Shown: positions 17,401 to 26,105, numbered from the stretch's first letter. The stretch is 64,000 bases of DNA from Cellulophaga sp. F20128 (GCF_023015805.1 NZ_JALKBA010000005.1:178716-242715); one strand, 5' to 3'. Numbers and translations are program-made. Notes: a model not told the origin generated them from the letters alone.

Positions 17401-17712
17401 TTATTTTTTACTATCAACAGCTCCCCAAGTATCTAAACTACGCAGTATCTTTTCTAAAGATTTACCTCTATCACTCAATTTATATTCGACCTTAGGCGGT
17501 ACAACCGGAAAAATTTCTCTAGTTATAAGTCCGTCTTTTTCCAATTCTCTTACCGTTTGTGTAAACATTTTATTAGAAATATTCGGCACTTTTTTCTGTA
17601 AGATTCCTGAACGTAATGCTCCATCTAATAGATGAAATAAAACCAAAGGTTTCCATTTTGTACCAATCAAATGCATCGTATACTGGAGCGGACAATTGTT
17701 TGTTTCATTCAT
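17401..17712 (-). CDS. HxlR family transcriptional regulator
   Basis: 103 residues comprising a single winged-helix HxlR domain. Hallmarks are NCPLQYTMHLIGTKWKPLVL near the N-terminus with a Cys at position 7, RSGILQKKVPNISNKMFTQT in the recognition helix region, and LEKDGLITREIFPVVPPKVE for the wing. HxlR/YodB/HypR members often use the N-terminal Cys to sense electrophiles or disulfide stress and control a divergent detoxification gene. Here the divergent neighbour is a VOC/glyoxalase-type protein (17833), fitting that pattern. The 120-base gap contains a repeated ACACTATA. Confidence 0.87.
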   Translation of the reverse strand: MNETNNCPLQYTMHLIGTKWKPLVLFHLLDGALRSGILQKKVPNISNKMFTQTVRELEKDGLITREIFPVVPPKVEYKLSDRGKSLEKILRSLDTWGAVDSKK

Positions 17713-17718
17713 TTTACA

Positions 17719-17814
17719 ACACTATATATCTGATAATCTTTATTTTACTCTTTTTTGACACTATAGCACTAAAAAGTAAGTTATTGCTATTAAAGTAAAT
17801 ATAGACTAATATTG
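17719..17814. promoter_or_regulatory. Divergent control region HxlR / VOC gene
   Basis: ACACTATA occurs twice, at 17719-17726 and 17758-17765, 39 bases apart, a possible HxlR operator pair. For the VOC gene, TTG 17784-17786, 20 bases, and TAATATTG 17807-17814 form a near-consensus Bacteroidetes promoter. Confidence 0.35.
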
Positions 17815-17832
17815 CACTCTAAAAAAGAACAC

Positions 17833-18345
17833 ATGTCTACAAATAAAAATTATCCAAAATCATTTTCACATATCGGAATTACAGTTCCTAATATTGAGAG
17901 TGCTGTAAAATTCTATTCCGAAGTAATGGGGTGGTACATTATTATGAAACCATCCAAGGTAAAAAAGGAAAAAGAGACCGCAATTGGCCAAATGTGTATC
18001 GACGTTTTTGGTGAGGATTGGGAAGCATTTGAAATTGCCCATTTGGCAACTTCAGACGGAATAGGTATTGAATTATTCTCTTTCCCTCATGGGCTAAAGC
18101 AAGCAAGCGAGTTTAATCCTTTTAATACCGGGCTTTTTCACTTTTGTGTGCAAGATCCCAATATTGAAGAACTCATTGAAAAAATTATAGCCTATGGTGG
18201 TAAGCAAAGAATGCCCATTAGAGAGTACTATCCCAATGAAAAACCCTTTAAAATGTGTTATGTAGAAGATCCCTTCGGAATTGTCTTTGAAATCTATACC
18301 CATAGCTATGAACTAACATATTCATCAGGGGCATACACAGAATAA
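17833..18345 (+). CDS. VOC (glyoxalase/dioxygenase fold) family protein
   Basis: 170 residues from ATG 17833; a TTG start at 17812 lies within the promoter and is rejected. Two VOC beta-alpha-beta-beta-beta modules are visible: SHIGITVPNIESAVKFYSEV at the start, and FHFCVQDPNIEELIEKII with ending CYVEDPFGIVFEIYTHSYE. His and Glu residues (SHIG, GIELFSF, FHFC, GIVFEIY) sit at the usual metal-ligand positions. Likely a metal-dependent lactoylglutathione-lyase-like or dioxygenase-like enzyme acting on a small electrophile, probably controlled by the divergent HxlR regulator. Exact reaction unknown. Confidence 0.83.
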   Translation: MSTNKNYPKSFSHIGITVPNIESAVKFYSEVMGWYIIMKPSKVKKEKETAIGQMCIDVFGEDWEAFEIAHLATSDGIGIELFSFPHGLKQASEFNPFNTGLFHFCVQDPNIEELIEKIIAYGGKQRMPIREYYPNEKPFKMCYVEDPFGIVFEIYTHSYELTYSSGAYTE

Positions 18346-18584
18346 GAAGGAGTAGTATTCATACGGTATCCAATAGGATTGAAGTGCGGTTAGGAATCGG
18401 TTTTTATTTTATTTCAGCTTATTGACTAGTAAAAATACAATGCACAACAATCCATACCTAGCCGGATTCTCGTTTAAATACCATATAAACTGAATAGCTG
18501 GTCGCAAAAATAATCTATTTTTGAGCAGTATACTTCAGGTATACTTTAGAAACACTTAAGTTTATAATTTTAAACAATCACAAA

Positions 18585-19073
18585 ATGATGCATCTCATTG
18601 TTGGAAATACAGGTTCAGGTAAAACCACCTATGCTTCCCAATTAAAGAGCGAAACAAACGGAATTATTTTTTCAATTGACACTTGGAATAAAACCTTATT
18701 TCTTGCAGATAAAAAACCATCAGATGGATTAGAATGGTTTCTTGAAAGAATTGAACGCTCCGAAAAACTTATTCTGGACCTAGTGACCCAATTGGAAAAC
18801 TCAAAAACCGACACTATTCTTGATCTGGGTTTGTCTAAATTTGAGCATCGTGAAAAATTTAGACAGTTTGCTGATGCCAACGGTTATACGTTAACCCTTC
18901 ATTTTTTAGACATATCAAAAGAAACGCGACTTAAAAGAGTGATGCAAAGAAACATTGAAAAAGGAGCTACTTTTGAATTTGAAGTAAGCCAAGAAAATTT
19001 TGACTTTATGGAACACTGGTTCCAAAAACCCTCTGAAAATGAAATGATTGGAGGAATTACAATTACCGAATAA
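18585..19073 (+). CDS. P-loop AAA_33-type ATPase/kinase
   Basis: 162 residues starting MMHLIVGNTGSGKTTYASQL, with a Walker A GNTGSGKT at residues 7-14 directly after the first strand. DTILDLGLSKF is a plausible Walker B-like strand, and RLKRVMQRNIEKG provides a kinase-lid-like Arg pair. This is the AAA_33/zeta-toxin-like group of small nucleotide or sugar kinases; members phosphorylate small molecules or RNA ends, and the substrate is not predictable. No antitoxin-like partner is adjacent, arguing against a zeta toxin. ATG 18585 or 18588 are both possible. Confidence 0.75.
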   Translation: MMHLIVGNTGSGKTTYASQLKSETNGIIFSIDTWNKTLFLADKKPSDGLEWFLERIERSEKLILDLVTQLENSKTDTILDLGLSKFEHREKFRQFADANGYTLTLHFLDISKETRLKRVMQRNIEKGATFEFEVSQENFDFMEHWFQKPSENEMIGGITITE

Positions 19074-19126
19074 ACTACAGTTACCCATGCACGCTATTCT
19101 AAAATAGAGCCATCTCATAGTAATTG

Positions 19127-19168
19127 CGGTTTTGTGAACATCATAAAATAGGAACACTCACAAAACCG
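19127..19168. repeat. Inverted repeat between convergent genes
   Basis: CGGTTTTGTGA (19127-19137) and its perfect reverse complement TCACAAAACCG (19158-19168) are separated by 20 bases. It sits between the convergent P-loop and TIGR00266 genes and lacks a T-run, so it is at best a weak terminator or an operator-like palindrome. Confidence 0.5.
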
Positions 19169-19220
19169 GAATTATTTTACTCTTCTGCCTTCAATATAGA
19201 AATTAGTATGAGGCTGTTAA

Positions 19221-20018
19221 TTAAAATCTGTTATCACCATCTAACAAATCGCCTAAGCCACCTAACAAACTACCTTCTCCCTTATCTTTTCCTCCACGTG
19301 GCAAGGATGCCAATACTCTACCGGCCAACCTACTAAATGGTAAGGACTGTATATATACCGTTCCAGGGCCTCTTAAGGTTGCGAAAAACATACCTTCACC
19401 TCCAAAAATGGTATTTTTAATACCTCCCACAAACTCTACATCATAGTCTATGGTCTGAGAAAAACCTATGATACAACCGGTATCAACTTTTAAGACCTCA
19501 CCAGGAGCCAGTACTTTTTTTGCCATAGTACCACCCGCATGTACAAATGCCATTCCATCACCTTCTAATTTTTGCATGATAAATCCTTCGCCACCGAACA
19601 AACCACGACCTAATTTTTTGGAAAATTCGATGCCGACAGAAACACCTTTCGCTGCGCATAAAAATGCATCTTTCTGGCAAATAAACTTTCCGCCTTTTTC
19701 AGACAAATCAATAGGTAATATTTTTCCGGGATAGGGAGAAGCAAAACTAACTTTCTTTTTCCCTTGCCCGATATTTAAGAAGGCGGTCATAAACAAACTC
19801 TCACCAGTAAGCATTCGTTTCCCTGCTGAAAATAGTTTCCCTAAAACACCTTTGTCTTGATTGGATCCATCCCCAAAAATGGTATCCATTTTAATATCAG
19901 TATCCATCATCATAAAACTACCTGCCTCTGCAACTACTGCTTCTTGCGGATCTAGTTCTATTTCTACATACTGCATTTCTTCTCCAAAAATCTCAAAATC
20001 TATTTCGTGAGCATTCAT
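19221..20018 (-). CDS. TIGR00266 / AIM24 family protein
   Basis: 265 residues from ATG 20018 (MNAHEIDFEIFGEEMQYVEI); a longer non-ATG form would add 14 unconserved residues. The family pattern is clear: QAVVAEAGSFMMMD-like opening (QEAVVAEAGSFMMMDTDIKM), FASPYPGKILPIDL, FICQKDAFLCAAKGV, GEGFIMQKLEGDGMAFVHAG, and FGGEGMFFATLRGPGTVYIQ. The C-terminus is Gly-rich. Structures show a tryptophan-RNA-binding-attenuator-like beta fold forming trimers, but the role of bacterial members is unknown. It follows the DUF4442 gene in the same direction with a 72-base gap, so co-transcription is likely. Confidence 0.87.
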   Translation of the reverse strand: MNAHEIDFEIFGEEMQYVEIELDPQEAVVAEAGSFMMMDTDIKMDTIFGDGSNQDKGVLGKLFSAGKRMLTGESLFMTAFLNIGQGKKKVSFASPYPGKILPIDLSEKGGKFICQKDAFLCAAKGVSVGIEFSKKLGRGLFGGEGFIMQKLEGDGMAFVHAGGTMAKKVLAPGEVLKVDTGCIIGFSQTIDYDVEFVGGIKNTIFGGEGMFFATLRGPGTVYIQSLPFSRLAGRVLASLPRGGKDKGEGSLLGGLGDLLDGDNRF

Positions 20019-20090
20019 TTGTAAATTGTTTAATTGATTGACACTTATTTGTAGAAACAATTTCTATTTTGTTACACTAAAATGTAAAGA

Positions 20091-20546
20091 TTATCGCTTT
20101 ACTCGTATCGTCCATTCAAAATTAAAGGTAGAAACAACGACACCATCTTCATTGACACCTACAGATTGCATCGTAAAAACTTGTCCTTCTCCGGTTGCAA
20201 TGGTCTTGGCTATAGCCTCTTCAATTAGATGACCATCTTCACAGGTAAAAGTAATTCTCCCCGTAGCCTTTTTAGTAAATTTTGCATTATTACCTGCCAC
20301 CAGCATGGATATTTTTTTCTCACTTTTTGCTATTTGGTTAATCACTAAGATCCCAGTTGCATATTCCGCAGCCATTCCTTGTACAGCCCAAAACATTGAT
20401 TTAAAGGGGTTCTGATTAAACCACCGATGCTTTACCGTTACCACGGCTTTGTTCGTATCAACATATTTTAAACGCACCCCACACCACCAGGCTGAGGGTA
20501 ACTTAAAAAAGTTGAATACATTATATTTTCTAGTGCTTGTAGCCAT
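20091..20546 (-). CDS. DUF4442 hotdog-fold protein (thioesterase-like)
   Basis: 151 residues. Features of DUF4442/YiiD_C hotdog proteins: NFFKLPSAWWCGVRLKYVD, then HRWFNQNPFKSMFWAVQGMA, AEYATGILVIN and VAGNNAKFTKKATGRITFTC. The fold is that of acyl-CoA thioesterases, and family members are annotated as possible thioesterases, but no catalytic proof exists. Upstream, its start faces the divergent PadR-PspC operon; downstream is the TIGR00266 gene. Confidence 0.8.
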   Translation of the reverse strand: MATSTRKYNVFNFFKLPSAWWCGVRLKYVDTNKAVVTVKHRWFNQNPFKSMFWAVQGMAAEYATGILVINQIAKSEKKISMLVAGNNAKFTKKATGRITFTCEDGHLIEEAIAKTIATGEGQVFTMQSVGVNEDGVVVSTFNFEWTIRVKR

Positions 20547-20628
20547 TTTTGAATTTTAATTTTTATAAAAGTATTGAAAATAGTTGACAGTACAAATGTT
20601 AATCTTATGTTAATTTATAGTACTGTGC

Positions 20629-20661
20629 TTTGCATAATACCTTTTTAAAGATATATATTTG
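20629..20661 (+). promoter_or_regulatory. Promoter of PadR-PspC-GIN operon
   Basis: TTTG at 20629-20632, a 21-base spacer and TATATTTG at 20654-20661 match the Bacteroidetes promoter. Transcription from here gives a 5' UTR of about 120 bases before ATG 20789. Confidence 0.65.
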
Positions 20662-20788
20662 CATAGACAACTATTATGTGTGAATTATAGAACCTAATCA
20701 ATTCTATTAAAAATGATTCGGACGGAGTTTGTTCATCAAATCAAAAACAAAATGGTTTTGGAATTTTCCAAAACAGAATTATGAAACT

Positions 20789-21133
20789 ATGAAGATAGAA
20801 AACACAAAGGCACAAATGCGCAAAGGTGTTTTAGAATATTGTATTCTTTCCGTTCTAAAAGGAGAAGACAAATACACTTCTGAAATTCTTGCTACGCTTA
20901 AAGATGCTAAAATGCTGGTTGTGGAAGGCACAATTTATCCACTTTTAACTCGACTTAAAAATGCTGGACTCCTCACCTATCGTTGGGAAGAGTCTTCCTC
21001 TGGACCGCCACGAAAATATTATGGGCTTACCGATACAGGTGTACAATTTTTAAATGAATTAAACACGACTTGGGACGAGCTAAGAAATGCAGTAAACCTA
21101 GTTACCAACTCAAAAAAAACGAACAATGAATAA
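20789..21133 (+). CDS. PadR family transcriptional regulator
   Basis: 114 residues from ATG 20789 (MKIENTKAQMRKGVLEYCIL). The PadR winged helix is evident: LSVLKGEDKYTSEILATLKD, VVEGTIYPLLTRLKNAGLLT, then WEESSSGPPRKYYGLTDTG. A short C-terminal helix for dimerisation follows. PadR proteins are ligand- or phenolic-responsive repressors; in Bacteroidota they very often precede a PspC-domain gene, as here. Its last 8 bases overlap the PspC gene (the second ORF's ATG precedes this stop), so the two are translationally coupled and the regulator probably autoregulates the operon. Confidence 0.88.
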   Translation: MKIENTKAQMRKGVLEYCILSVLKGEDKYTSEILATLKDAKMLVVEGTIYPLLTRLKNAGLLTYRWEESSSGPPRKYYGLTDTGVQFLNELNTTWDELRNAVNLVTNSKKTNNE

Positions 21134-22796
21134 GACTATAAACGTAAACTTGGCCAATATGTTCTTCCATATTGATGAAGATGCATATCGAAAATTGCAC
21201 AGTTACCTAGAAGCCATAAAACACTCCCTAAACAATGGTCCTGGAAGTGAGGAAATTATTTCTGATATCGAAGGAAGAATTGCTGAACTTTTCCAAGAAA
21301 AAATAAAAAACGAACAGCAAGTCATCACCAAAAGTGATGTAGATAGTATTATTAGTGTTATGGGGCAACCTGAAGACTATAGGGTAGATGAAGAAATGTT
21401 CGAAGATGAATTAAAGGGAAAATTGAAATCTAAAAAGCTGTATCGAGATATCGAAAACAAATACATTGGTGGTATTTCTGCCGGTATGGCTCACTATTTA
21501 GGTGTAAATCCGTGGTGGGTACGTTTGCTTTGGATTGTACTAACCTTAGCAACCTTTAGTGGGTTTATATTAATTTATATTTTATTGCTATTCTTAATTC
21601 CACAAGCAAAAACGACGGCTCAGAAGTTAGATATGCGGGGAGAGTCTGTTAATATTAGTACTATAGAACGCAAAGTTAAAGAGAGTTTTAACACGGTAAC
21701 AGACAAGGTTAAAAACGCTGATTATGAAAAGGTGAGTCATAAATTTAAAAGCAGTAGTCAGACTTTCTTTGACGCCATAGGATCTTTTTTTTCCTTCATT
21801 TTCAAAAGTATTGGTAAAATTATTGGGGTATTTTTAATTTTAGTAGGTGGCATCGTATTAATAGGTTCATTTATAGGCATGTTTGTCGTGGGTTTTACTG
21901 ATGCGTTTGTAATTAACGGCATTCCATTTTTAGACATTGCCCATACTACAAACGCACCCATATGGTTATTACTTATTATCCTCTTTTTATTGGTTTGTAT
22001 TCCATTTTTCTTTCTACTCTACTTAGGCTTAAAAATTGTAGTTTCCAACCTAAAATCAATTGGACTTATAGCCAAATTAACCCTGTTAGGCTTATGGTTG
22101 GCTGCAATCATTGGCGCCACTATAATTGGAGTAAAACAAGCTACCTCCTATATGTTTAGAGGCAGTGTAAACCAAACGGAACAACTCCATTTTAATACAC
22201 CTATAGATACCTTGATCATTTCTAGTAAATCGAGTCCTTATAACCAAAGGCCAGAAAACATTAGAATAAATGGGATGACACTTACTATAGATGATGACGG
22301 TAATAAAATATTGGTAGACAATGACTTTGTGTATAATATTAAAAAGTCTTATGACGCTGTACCTTCCTTAAAAATTCAAAAAATATCTCAAGGAAGTTCA
22401 TTTGAAGAGGCACGCCAAAGAGCAGAAAATGTTAACTATGGGTATGAAGTATTAGGCAACACTATTTTACTAGACAATTTTTTAACTATGGATTCTATGA
22501 ATAAAATTAGAGACCAAAGTGTAGAGGCAACCCTATACATACCAGAACATACGGTATTAAAATTTACAACTGATAATCATAGAAGTAATGTAGGTTGGGA
22601 CACCCAATTTGACCAAAAGTTAAACAGAAATGAAGTACAAGAGTATGTATGGAAAATGGGGGAAGATGGGATCATAAAATGCTTAAACTGTCCTGTTGAA
22701 AAAGTAGAAGTTATTGAAAAAGAAATAAAACAAGACGCAGTTTCTGATAGCATAGTTAAAATAGATAGCACACAAATTGAAGTCTCTAAAAATTAA
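21126..22796 (+). CDS. PspC domain membrane protein
   Basis: 556 residues. The N-terminal about 95 residues are soluble (MNKTINVNLANMFFHIDEDA; a helical ISDIEGRIAELFQEK segment). A PspC domain follows at about 100-165 (KLYRDIENKYIGGISAGMAH, GVNPWWVRLLWIVLTLAT). Three more hydrophobic segments come next (about 225-250, 280-305, 320-340), then a C-terminal extracytoplasmic beta-rich part of about 200 residues. PspC is part of the phage-shock/envelope-stress response in proteobacteria; the Bacteroidota version is coupled to PadR and a GIN-domain lipoprotein, suggesting an envelope-stress module. Co-translated with PadR. Confidence 0.87.
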   Translation: MNKTINVNLANMFFHIDEDAYRKLHSYLEAIKHSLNNGPGSEEIISDIEGRIAELFQEKIKNEQQVITKSDVDSIISVMGQPEDYRVDEEMFEDELKGKLKSKKLYRDIENKYIGGISAGMAHYLGVNPWWVRLLWIVLTLATFSGFILIYILLLFLIPQAKTTAQKLDMRGESVNISTIERKVKESFNTVTDKVKNADYEKVSHKFKSSSQTFFDAIGSFFSFIFKSIGKIIGVFLILVGGIVLIGSFIGMFVVGFTDAFVINGIPFLDIAHTTNAPIWLLLIILFLLVCIPFFFLLYLGLKIVVSNLKSIGLIAKLTLLGLWLAAIIGATIIGVKQATSYMFRGSVNQTEQLHFNTPIDTLIISSKSSPYNQRPENIRINGMTLTIDDDGNKILVDNDFVYNIKKSYDAVPSLKIQKISQGSSFEEARQRAENVNYGYEVLGNTILLDNFLTMDSMNKIRDQSVEATLYIPEHTVLKFTTDNHRSNVGWDTQFDQKLNRNEVQEYVWKMGEDGIIKCLNCPVEKVEVIEKEIKQDAVSDSIVKIDSTQIEVSKN

Positions 22797-22897
22797 AACC
22801 ATACAGTTCATCACTTAAAAATCACAATTGGGTAACTCCTATTCTTTATTTTAAACAAAATAGAAGAGTTTTGAATCATCAACTAAAAACAACAATT

Positions 22898-23614
22898 ATG
22901 ACAACACTATCTAAAATTACAATCGCATTAATTCTATCGCTGCTTGTTGCATCCTGTGCTTTTGACATTGGCAGCGGTAAAAAAGGAAACGGAATTATTA
23001 TTGAAGAAAATCGGGAGATGGTCTCAGAATTTGATCAAATAGCTGCGGCAGAAGGCTTAGATGTTTTTGTTACTCAAGCCGACGAATTTAGTATTAGAGT
23101 TGAGGCCGATGAAAATGTTATGGACTTAATTGCTACGGACATAAAAGATGGGACACTTAAAATACACGCAAAGGAAAATATTGGGAAAGCCACAAAAAAC
23201 ATTTTTGTTTCCTTACCAACTATAACTGGTTTATCTAGTTCTAGTGGAGCCGATTTAAACACCAAAAACCAAATCAAAACAGATTTAATAGAATTAAATG
23301 CTAGTACTGGAGGCGATTTAAATGCAGCTATCCTAGCCAATTCCATAGTTGCAAATAGTAGTAGTGGTGCAGATATTACTCTCAGCGGTTCTACAAATAA
23401 TTTAGACGCAGATGCAAGTAGTGGCTCTAATATTGACGCTAAAAACTTAAATTCTAAAAATTGTGAAGCGGATGCTAGTAGCGGCGCAGGCATTGAAGTA
23501 GTGGTATCGGAATCTTTAATTGCAGATGCAAGTAGTGGAGCCGATATTTCATACAGTGGTACCGACAATGTAAAAAAAAATAAATCTTCTTCTGGCAGCG
23601 TTAAAAAAAGATAA
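22898..23614 (+). CDS. Head-GIN domain (DUF2807) lipoprotein
   Basis: 238 residues from ATG 22898, which opens a signal with lipobox LLVASC. The GIN/DUF2807 domain begins FDQIAAAEGLDVFVTQADEF. The rest is a parallel-beta repeat with a strikingly regular SSSGAD/ASSGA motif occurring about six times (SSSGADLN, ASTGGDLN, SSSGADIT, ASSGSNID, ASSGAGIE, ASSGADIS), predicted to form a beta-helix or roll. Family members sit in the outer membrane or periplasm next to PspC/PadR genes; function unknown. A terminator follows 28 bases downstream. Confidence 0.87.
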   Translation: MTTLSKITIALILSLLVASCAFDIGSGKKGNGIIIEENREMVSEFDQIAAAEGLDVFVTQADEFSIRVEADENVMDLIATDIKDGTLKIHAKENIGKATKNIFVSLPTITGLSSSSGADLNTKNQIKTDLIELNASTGGDLNAAILANSIVANSSSGADITLSGSTNNLDADASSGSNIDAKNLNSKNCEADASSGAGIEVVVSESLIADASSGADISYSGTDNVKKNKSSSGSVKKR

Positions 23615-23642
23615 AAAAAAACATTAGAAATACAGTTAATTT

Positions 23643-23677
23643 AGACCAATCTTGTTTTGATAACAAGGTTGGTCTTT
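23643..23677 (+). terminator. Intrinsic terminator after the GIN gene
   Basis: AGACCAATCTTGTT (23643-23656) pairs with AACAAGGTTGGTCT (23662-23675) with one G-T wobble and a five-base loop, then TTCTA. The T-run is short. Confidence 0.7.
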
Positions 23678-23705
23678 CTATATTAGTACAAATTTAAACC
23701 TTGCT

Positions 23706-24716
23706 ATGAATCTTACATTATCCAAATATATACTACCTCTAAAACATACTTTTAGTATTTCAAGAGAGTCTCATAATACCCAAGACAGCATGATCGTTAG
23801 CCTTGGTCATCAGGGTAAAATTGGATATGGAGAAGCTACCGCCAATCCCTATTACCACATTACGTTTGAGAGTATGCAAAAGGAGATTGAAAACATACGA
23901 ACAGAAATTGAAAATTACCCATTTACTACGCCCGAAGATTTTAATCGGTTTTTGGTGCAAAAAAAATTAAGTAATTTTGCCAGCTGTGCGCTAGACCTTG
24001 CTGCACATGATTTATACGGGAAAATTGTAAACCAACCCTTGTATAAAATATGGAATACAGATCCTACCAAATACCCAATTACCAATTATACAATAGGCAT
24101 AGATACCATTGAAAATATGGTTTCTAAAATGAAGGAACAACCTTGGCCTATTTATAAAGTTAAGCTTGGTACGGACCAAGATGTTCAAATTGTAAAAGAA
24201 TTAAGAAAGCATACGGATGCTATTTTTAGAATTGATGCAAACTGTGCGTGGACCGCTGAGGAAACCATAGAATATGCACCTGAGCTTAAAAAATTAGGTG
24301 TTGAGTTTTTAGAGCAACCCTTAAAAGCAGATGATTGGAATGGAATGGAAAAAGTAATGCACGCTAGTGTACTGCCCGTAATTGCTGACGAAAGTTGTAT
24401 TGTAGAGGCTGATGTTGAAAAATGCGGATATCATTTTAACGGTATCAATATAAAATTGACCAAATGTGGCGGACTCACGCCAGCACTTAGAATGATTAAA
24501 AAAGGAAAAGCAATGGGTTTAAAAATTATGGTTGGTTGCATGACAGAATCTTCAGTAGGTATTTCTGCCGTGGCACAATTGGCCCCGCAATTGGATTATG
24601 TAGATATGGATGGCGCTATGTTACTTAGCAAAGACATTGCCAATGGGATACAAATACAACCCAATGGAAAACTTATTTACCCAACCCTTGGAGGCTCTGG
24701 CATTACCTTATTATAA
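23706..24716 (+). CDS. L-Ala-D/L-Glu (dipeptide) epimerase, enolase superfamily
   Basis: 336 residues. The muconate-lactonizing-subgroup barrel is complete: YKVKLGTDQD gives the first catalytic Lys pair (Lys151/Lys153), metal ligands lie in RIDANCAW (Asp177), FLEQPL (Glu203) and IADESC (Asp228), and NIKLTKCGG (248-256) carries the second catalytic lysine. Dipeptide epimerases convert L-Ala-D-Glu from murein recycling into L-Ala-L-Glu. The stop codon overlaps the next ATG (TAATG), so a PLP enzyme is co-translated with it. Exact dipeptide specificity is not certain. Confidence 0.85.
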   Translation: MNLTLSKYILPLKHTFSISRESHNTQDSMIVSLGHQGKIGYGEATANPYYHITFESMQKEIENIRTEIENYPFTTPEDFNRFLVQKKLSNFASCALDLAAHDLYGKIVNQPLYKIWNTDPTKYPITNYTIGIDTIENMVSKMKEQPWPIYKVKLGTDQDVQIVKELRKHTDAIFRIDANCAWTAEETIEYAPELKKLGVEFLEQPLKADDWNGMEKVMHASVLPVIADESCIVEADVEKCGYHFNGINIKLTKCGGLTPALRMIKKGKAMGLKIMVGCMTESSVGISAVAQLAPQLDYVDMDGAMLLSKDIANGIQIQPNGKLIYPTLGGSGITLL

Positions 24717-25762
24717 TGACGACTATTGTTTCTTCTTTTCCGGGTAGAAAAATTAAAGTTAATGGCGCCAAAAAATTGTATTTCGGAGGTACCGCTTACT
24801 TAGGCCTACAAACACAGCCTATTTTTTTAAAGCTCTATAGAGCTAACCTTAAAAAATACGGCAGCAATTACGGTGCTTCTCGGAAAGCTAATATTAAAAT
24901 AGACATCTTTGATACCGCTGAAAATTACTTAGCAAAAGTTGTAAAAAGTGAAGCTTGTATAACCGTATCTTCTGGGTTTTTAGCAGCACAATTGGCCTGT
25001 AATTTTTTTAAATCTAAAGGGCATACAGTATTTTATGCCCCTAATTCTCATATTTCATTACACCACTACAATTCTAAAAATAGCAGTTCGTATTCCGCAT
25101 TATCCAAGGCCCTAGAAAAACACTTGAAAGCAAACAGTAAACCCCCTGTAGTTTGTATGGATAGCTTGGATTTTAATGGTGCCAATTATCCTAATTTTAT
25201 GGCATTGCAACAATTGCCATTAGATAAAATAATCCTTATTTCCGATGATTCTCATGCCATAAATTTGCCCTTAAATAACGGTGGTGGATGCTTTTCTTTA
25301 CTCCAGCAATTACGACCTAAAGAATTAGTCGTTTGCACCTCTTTGGGAAAAGGATTTGCCGTACAAGGTGGTGCTTTATTTGGAACAAAAGAACGAATGG
25401 AACAATTAAAAAATACTGCTTTTTATGGGGGTGCTAGTCCGGCATCACCGGCAAACCTAGGTGTCCTATTAGCTGCTGAACCTATTTACAAAAAAAGACG
25501 AGAGCGATTAGCCAAACATATTGTTACCTTTCTAGCAAATACAAAGCATTTGGAGCATTTTAGCTTTACTCCAAATCACCCAACTTTTAGTTTTACCAAT
25601 CAAAAAATAACACAATACTTAGAGGCTCACAATATCCTAGTTACCAATTTTAATTATCCAAATGAAGATTCTCCTACAATGAGTAGAATTGTGCTAAGTG
25701 CGCATCATAAAAAAAAGGATATTGAATTGGTTTGTAAGCTTATAAACACCCTTTTTAAATAA
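24716..25762 (+). CDS. PLP-dependent aminotransferase class I/II (KBL/AONS-like)
   Basis: 348 residues, fold type I. GGTAYLGLQTQP, NYGASRKANI, CITVSSGFLAAQLAC and ISDDSHAINLP follow the alpha-oxoamine synthase pattern. Lys212 in SLGKGFAVQGG should bind PLP, and FYGGASPASPANLGVLLAA matches the later active-site region. Family members condense acyl-CoA with an amino acid (BioF, Kbl, SPT), but this one is about 40 residues shorter than BioF, so its substrate is open. It overlaps the epimerase gene by one base, suggesting a joint role, possibly in using murein-derived amino acids. Confidence 0.82.
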   Translation: MTTIVSSFPGRKIKVNGAKKLYFGGTAYLGLQTQPIFLKLYRANLKKYGSNYGASRKANIKIDIFDTAENYLAKVVKSEACITVSSGFLAAQLACNFFKSKGHTVFYAPNSHISLHHYNSKNSSSYSALSKALEKHLKANSKPPVVCMDSLDFNGANYPNFMALQQLPLDKIILISDDSHAINLPLNNGGGCFSLLQQLRPKELVVCTSLGKGFAVQGGALFGTKERMEQLKNTAFYGGASPASPANLGVLLAAEPIYKKRRERLAKHIVTFLANTKHLEHFSFTPNHPTFSFTNQKITQYLEAHNILVTNFNYPNEDSPTMSRIVLSAHHKKKDIELVCKLINTLFK

Positions 25763-26105
25763 TTGCCACCAACTTTTGAGCGACTAAGAAGTTTCCGTTC
25801 GTTCTTTTTCATTTACCTGTAACTTGATAAAAATTGTAGCTAGCAGGGAAATAGCGTCTAAACTCCATCTTATTTTTTCTGCTAAATACTATGGCTATTT
25901 ACCACTTTTAAAAGGAGCTCAATTTTCTTATCCACTTCTGTATTTAAAAAATTACAAACCATAGCAGCAACTGGTAAAATCGCTTAAAATACCGCATTCC
26001 ATTTTAAATAGTTCCGTTCTTATGTTCATAAAAAAATATGGTAATCTAAATAAAAAGTAGTAACTTATTAGTATTAAATAACTTAATCACTAAAATTTGA
26101 ACATT
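25763..26105. other. Gene-free interval
   Basis: 343 AT-rich bases before the lipocalin-like gene. No convincing open frame, RNA gene or terminator; the next gene's promoter is not recognisable. Confidence 0.35.

Noticed and set aside
17804..17814. GACTAA before the VOC gene as a third copy of the ECF-like element
   Set aside because: No ATGTTAACA lies 16 bases upstream; a housekeeping-like TTG/TAATATTG promoter explains the region better.
18585..19073. Zeta-type toxin of a toxin-antitoxin pair
   Set aside because: No small antitoxin gene lies upstream or downstream, and small P-loop kinases of this kind are common housekeeping enzymes.
20036..20046. TGACACTTA near the TIGR00266 gene as a fourth AraC box
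   Set aside because: It differs in the T-run, lies far from the sugar locus, and is expected by chance in AT-rich DNA.
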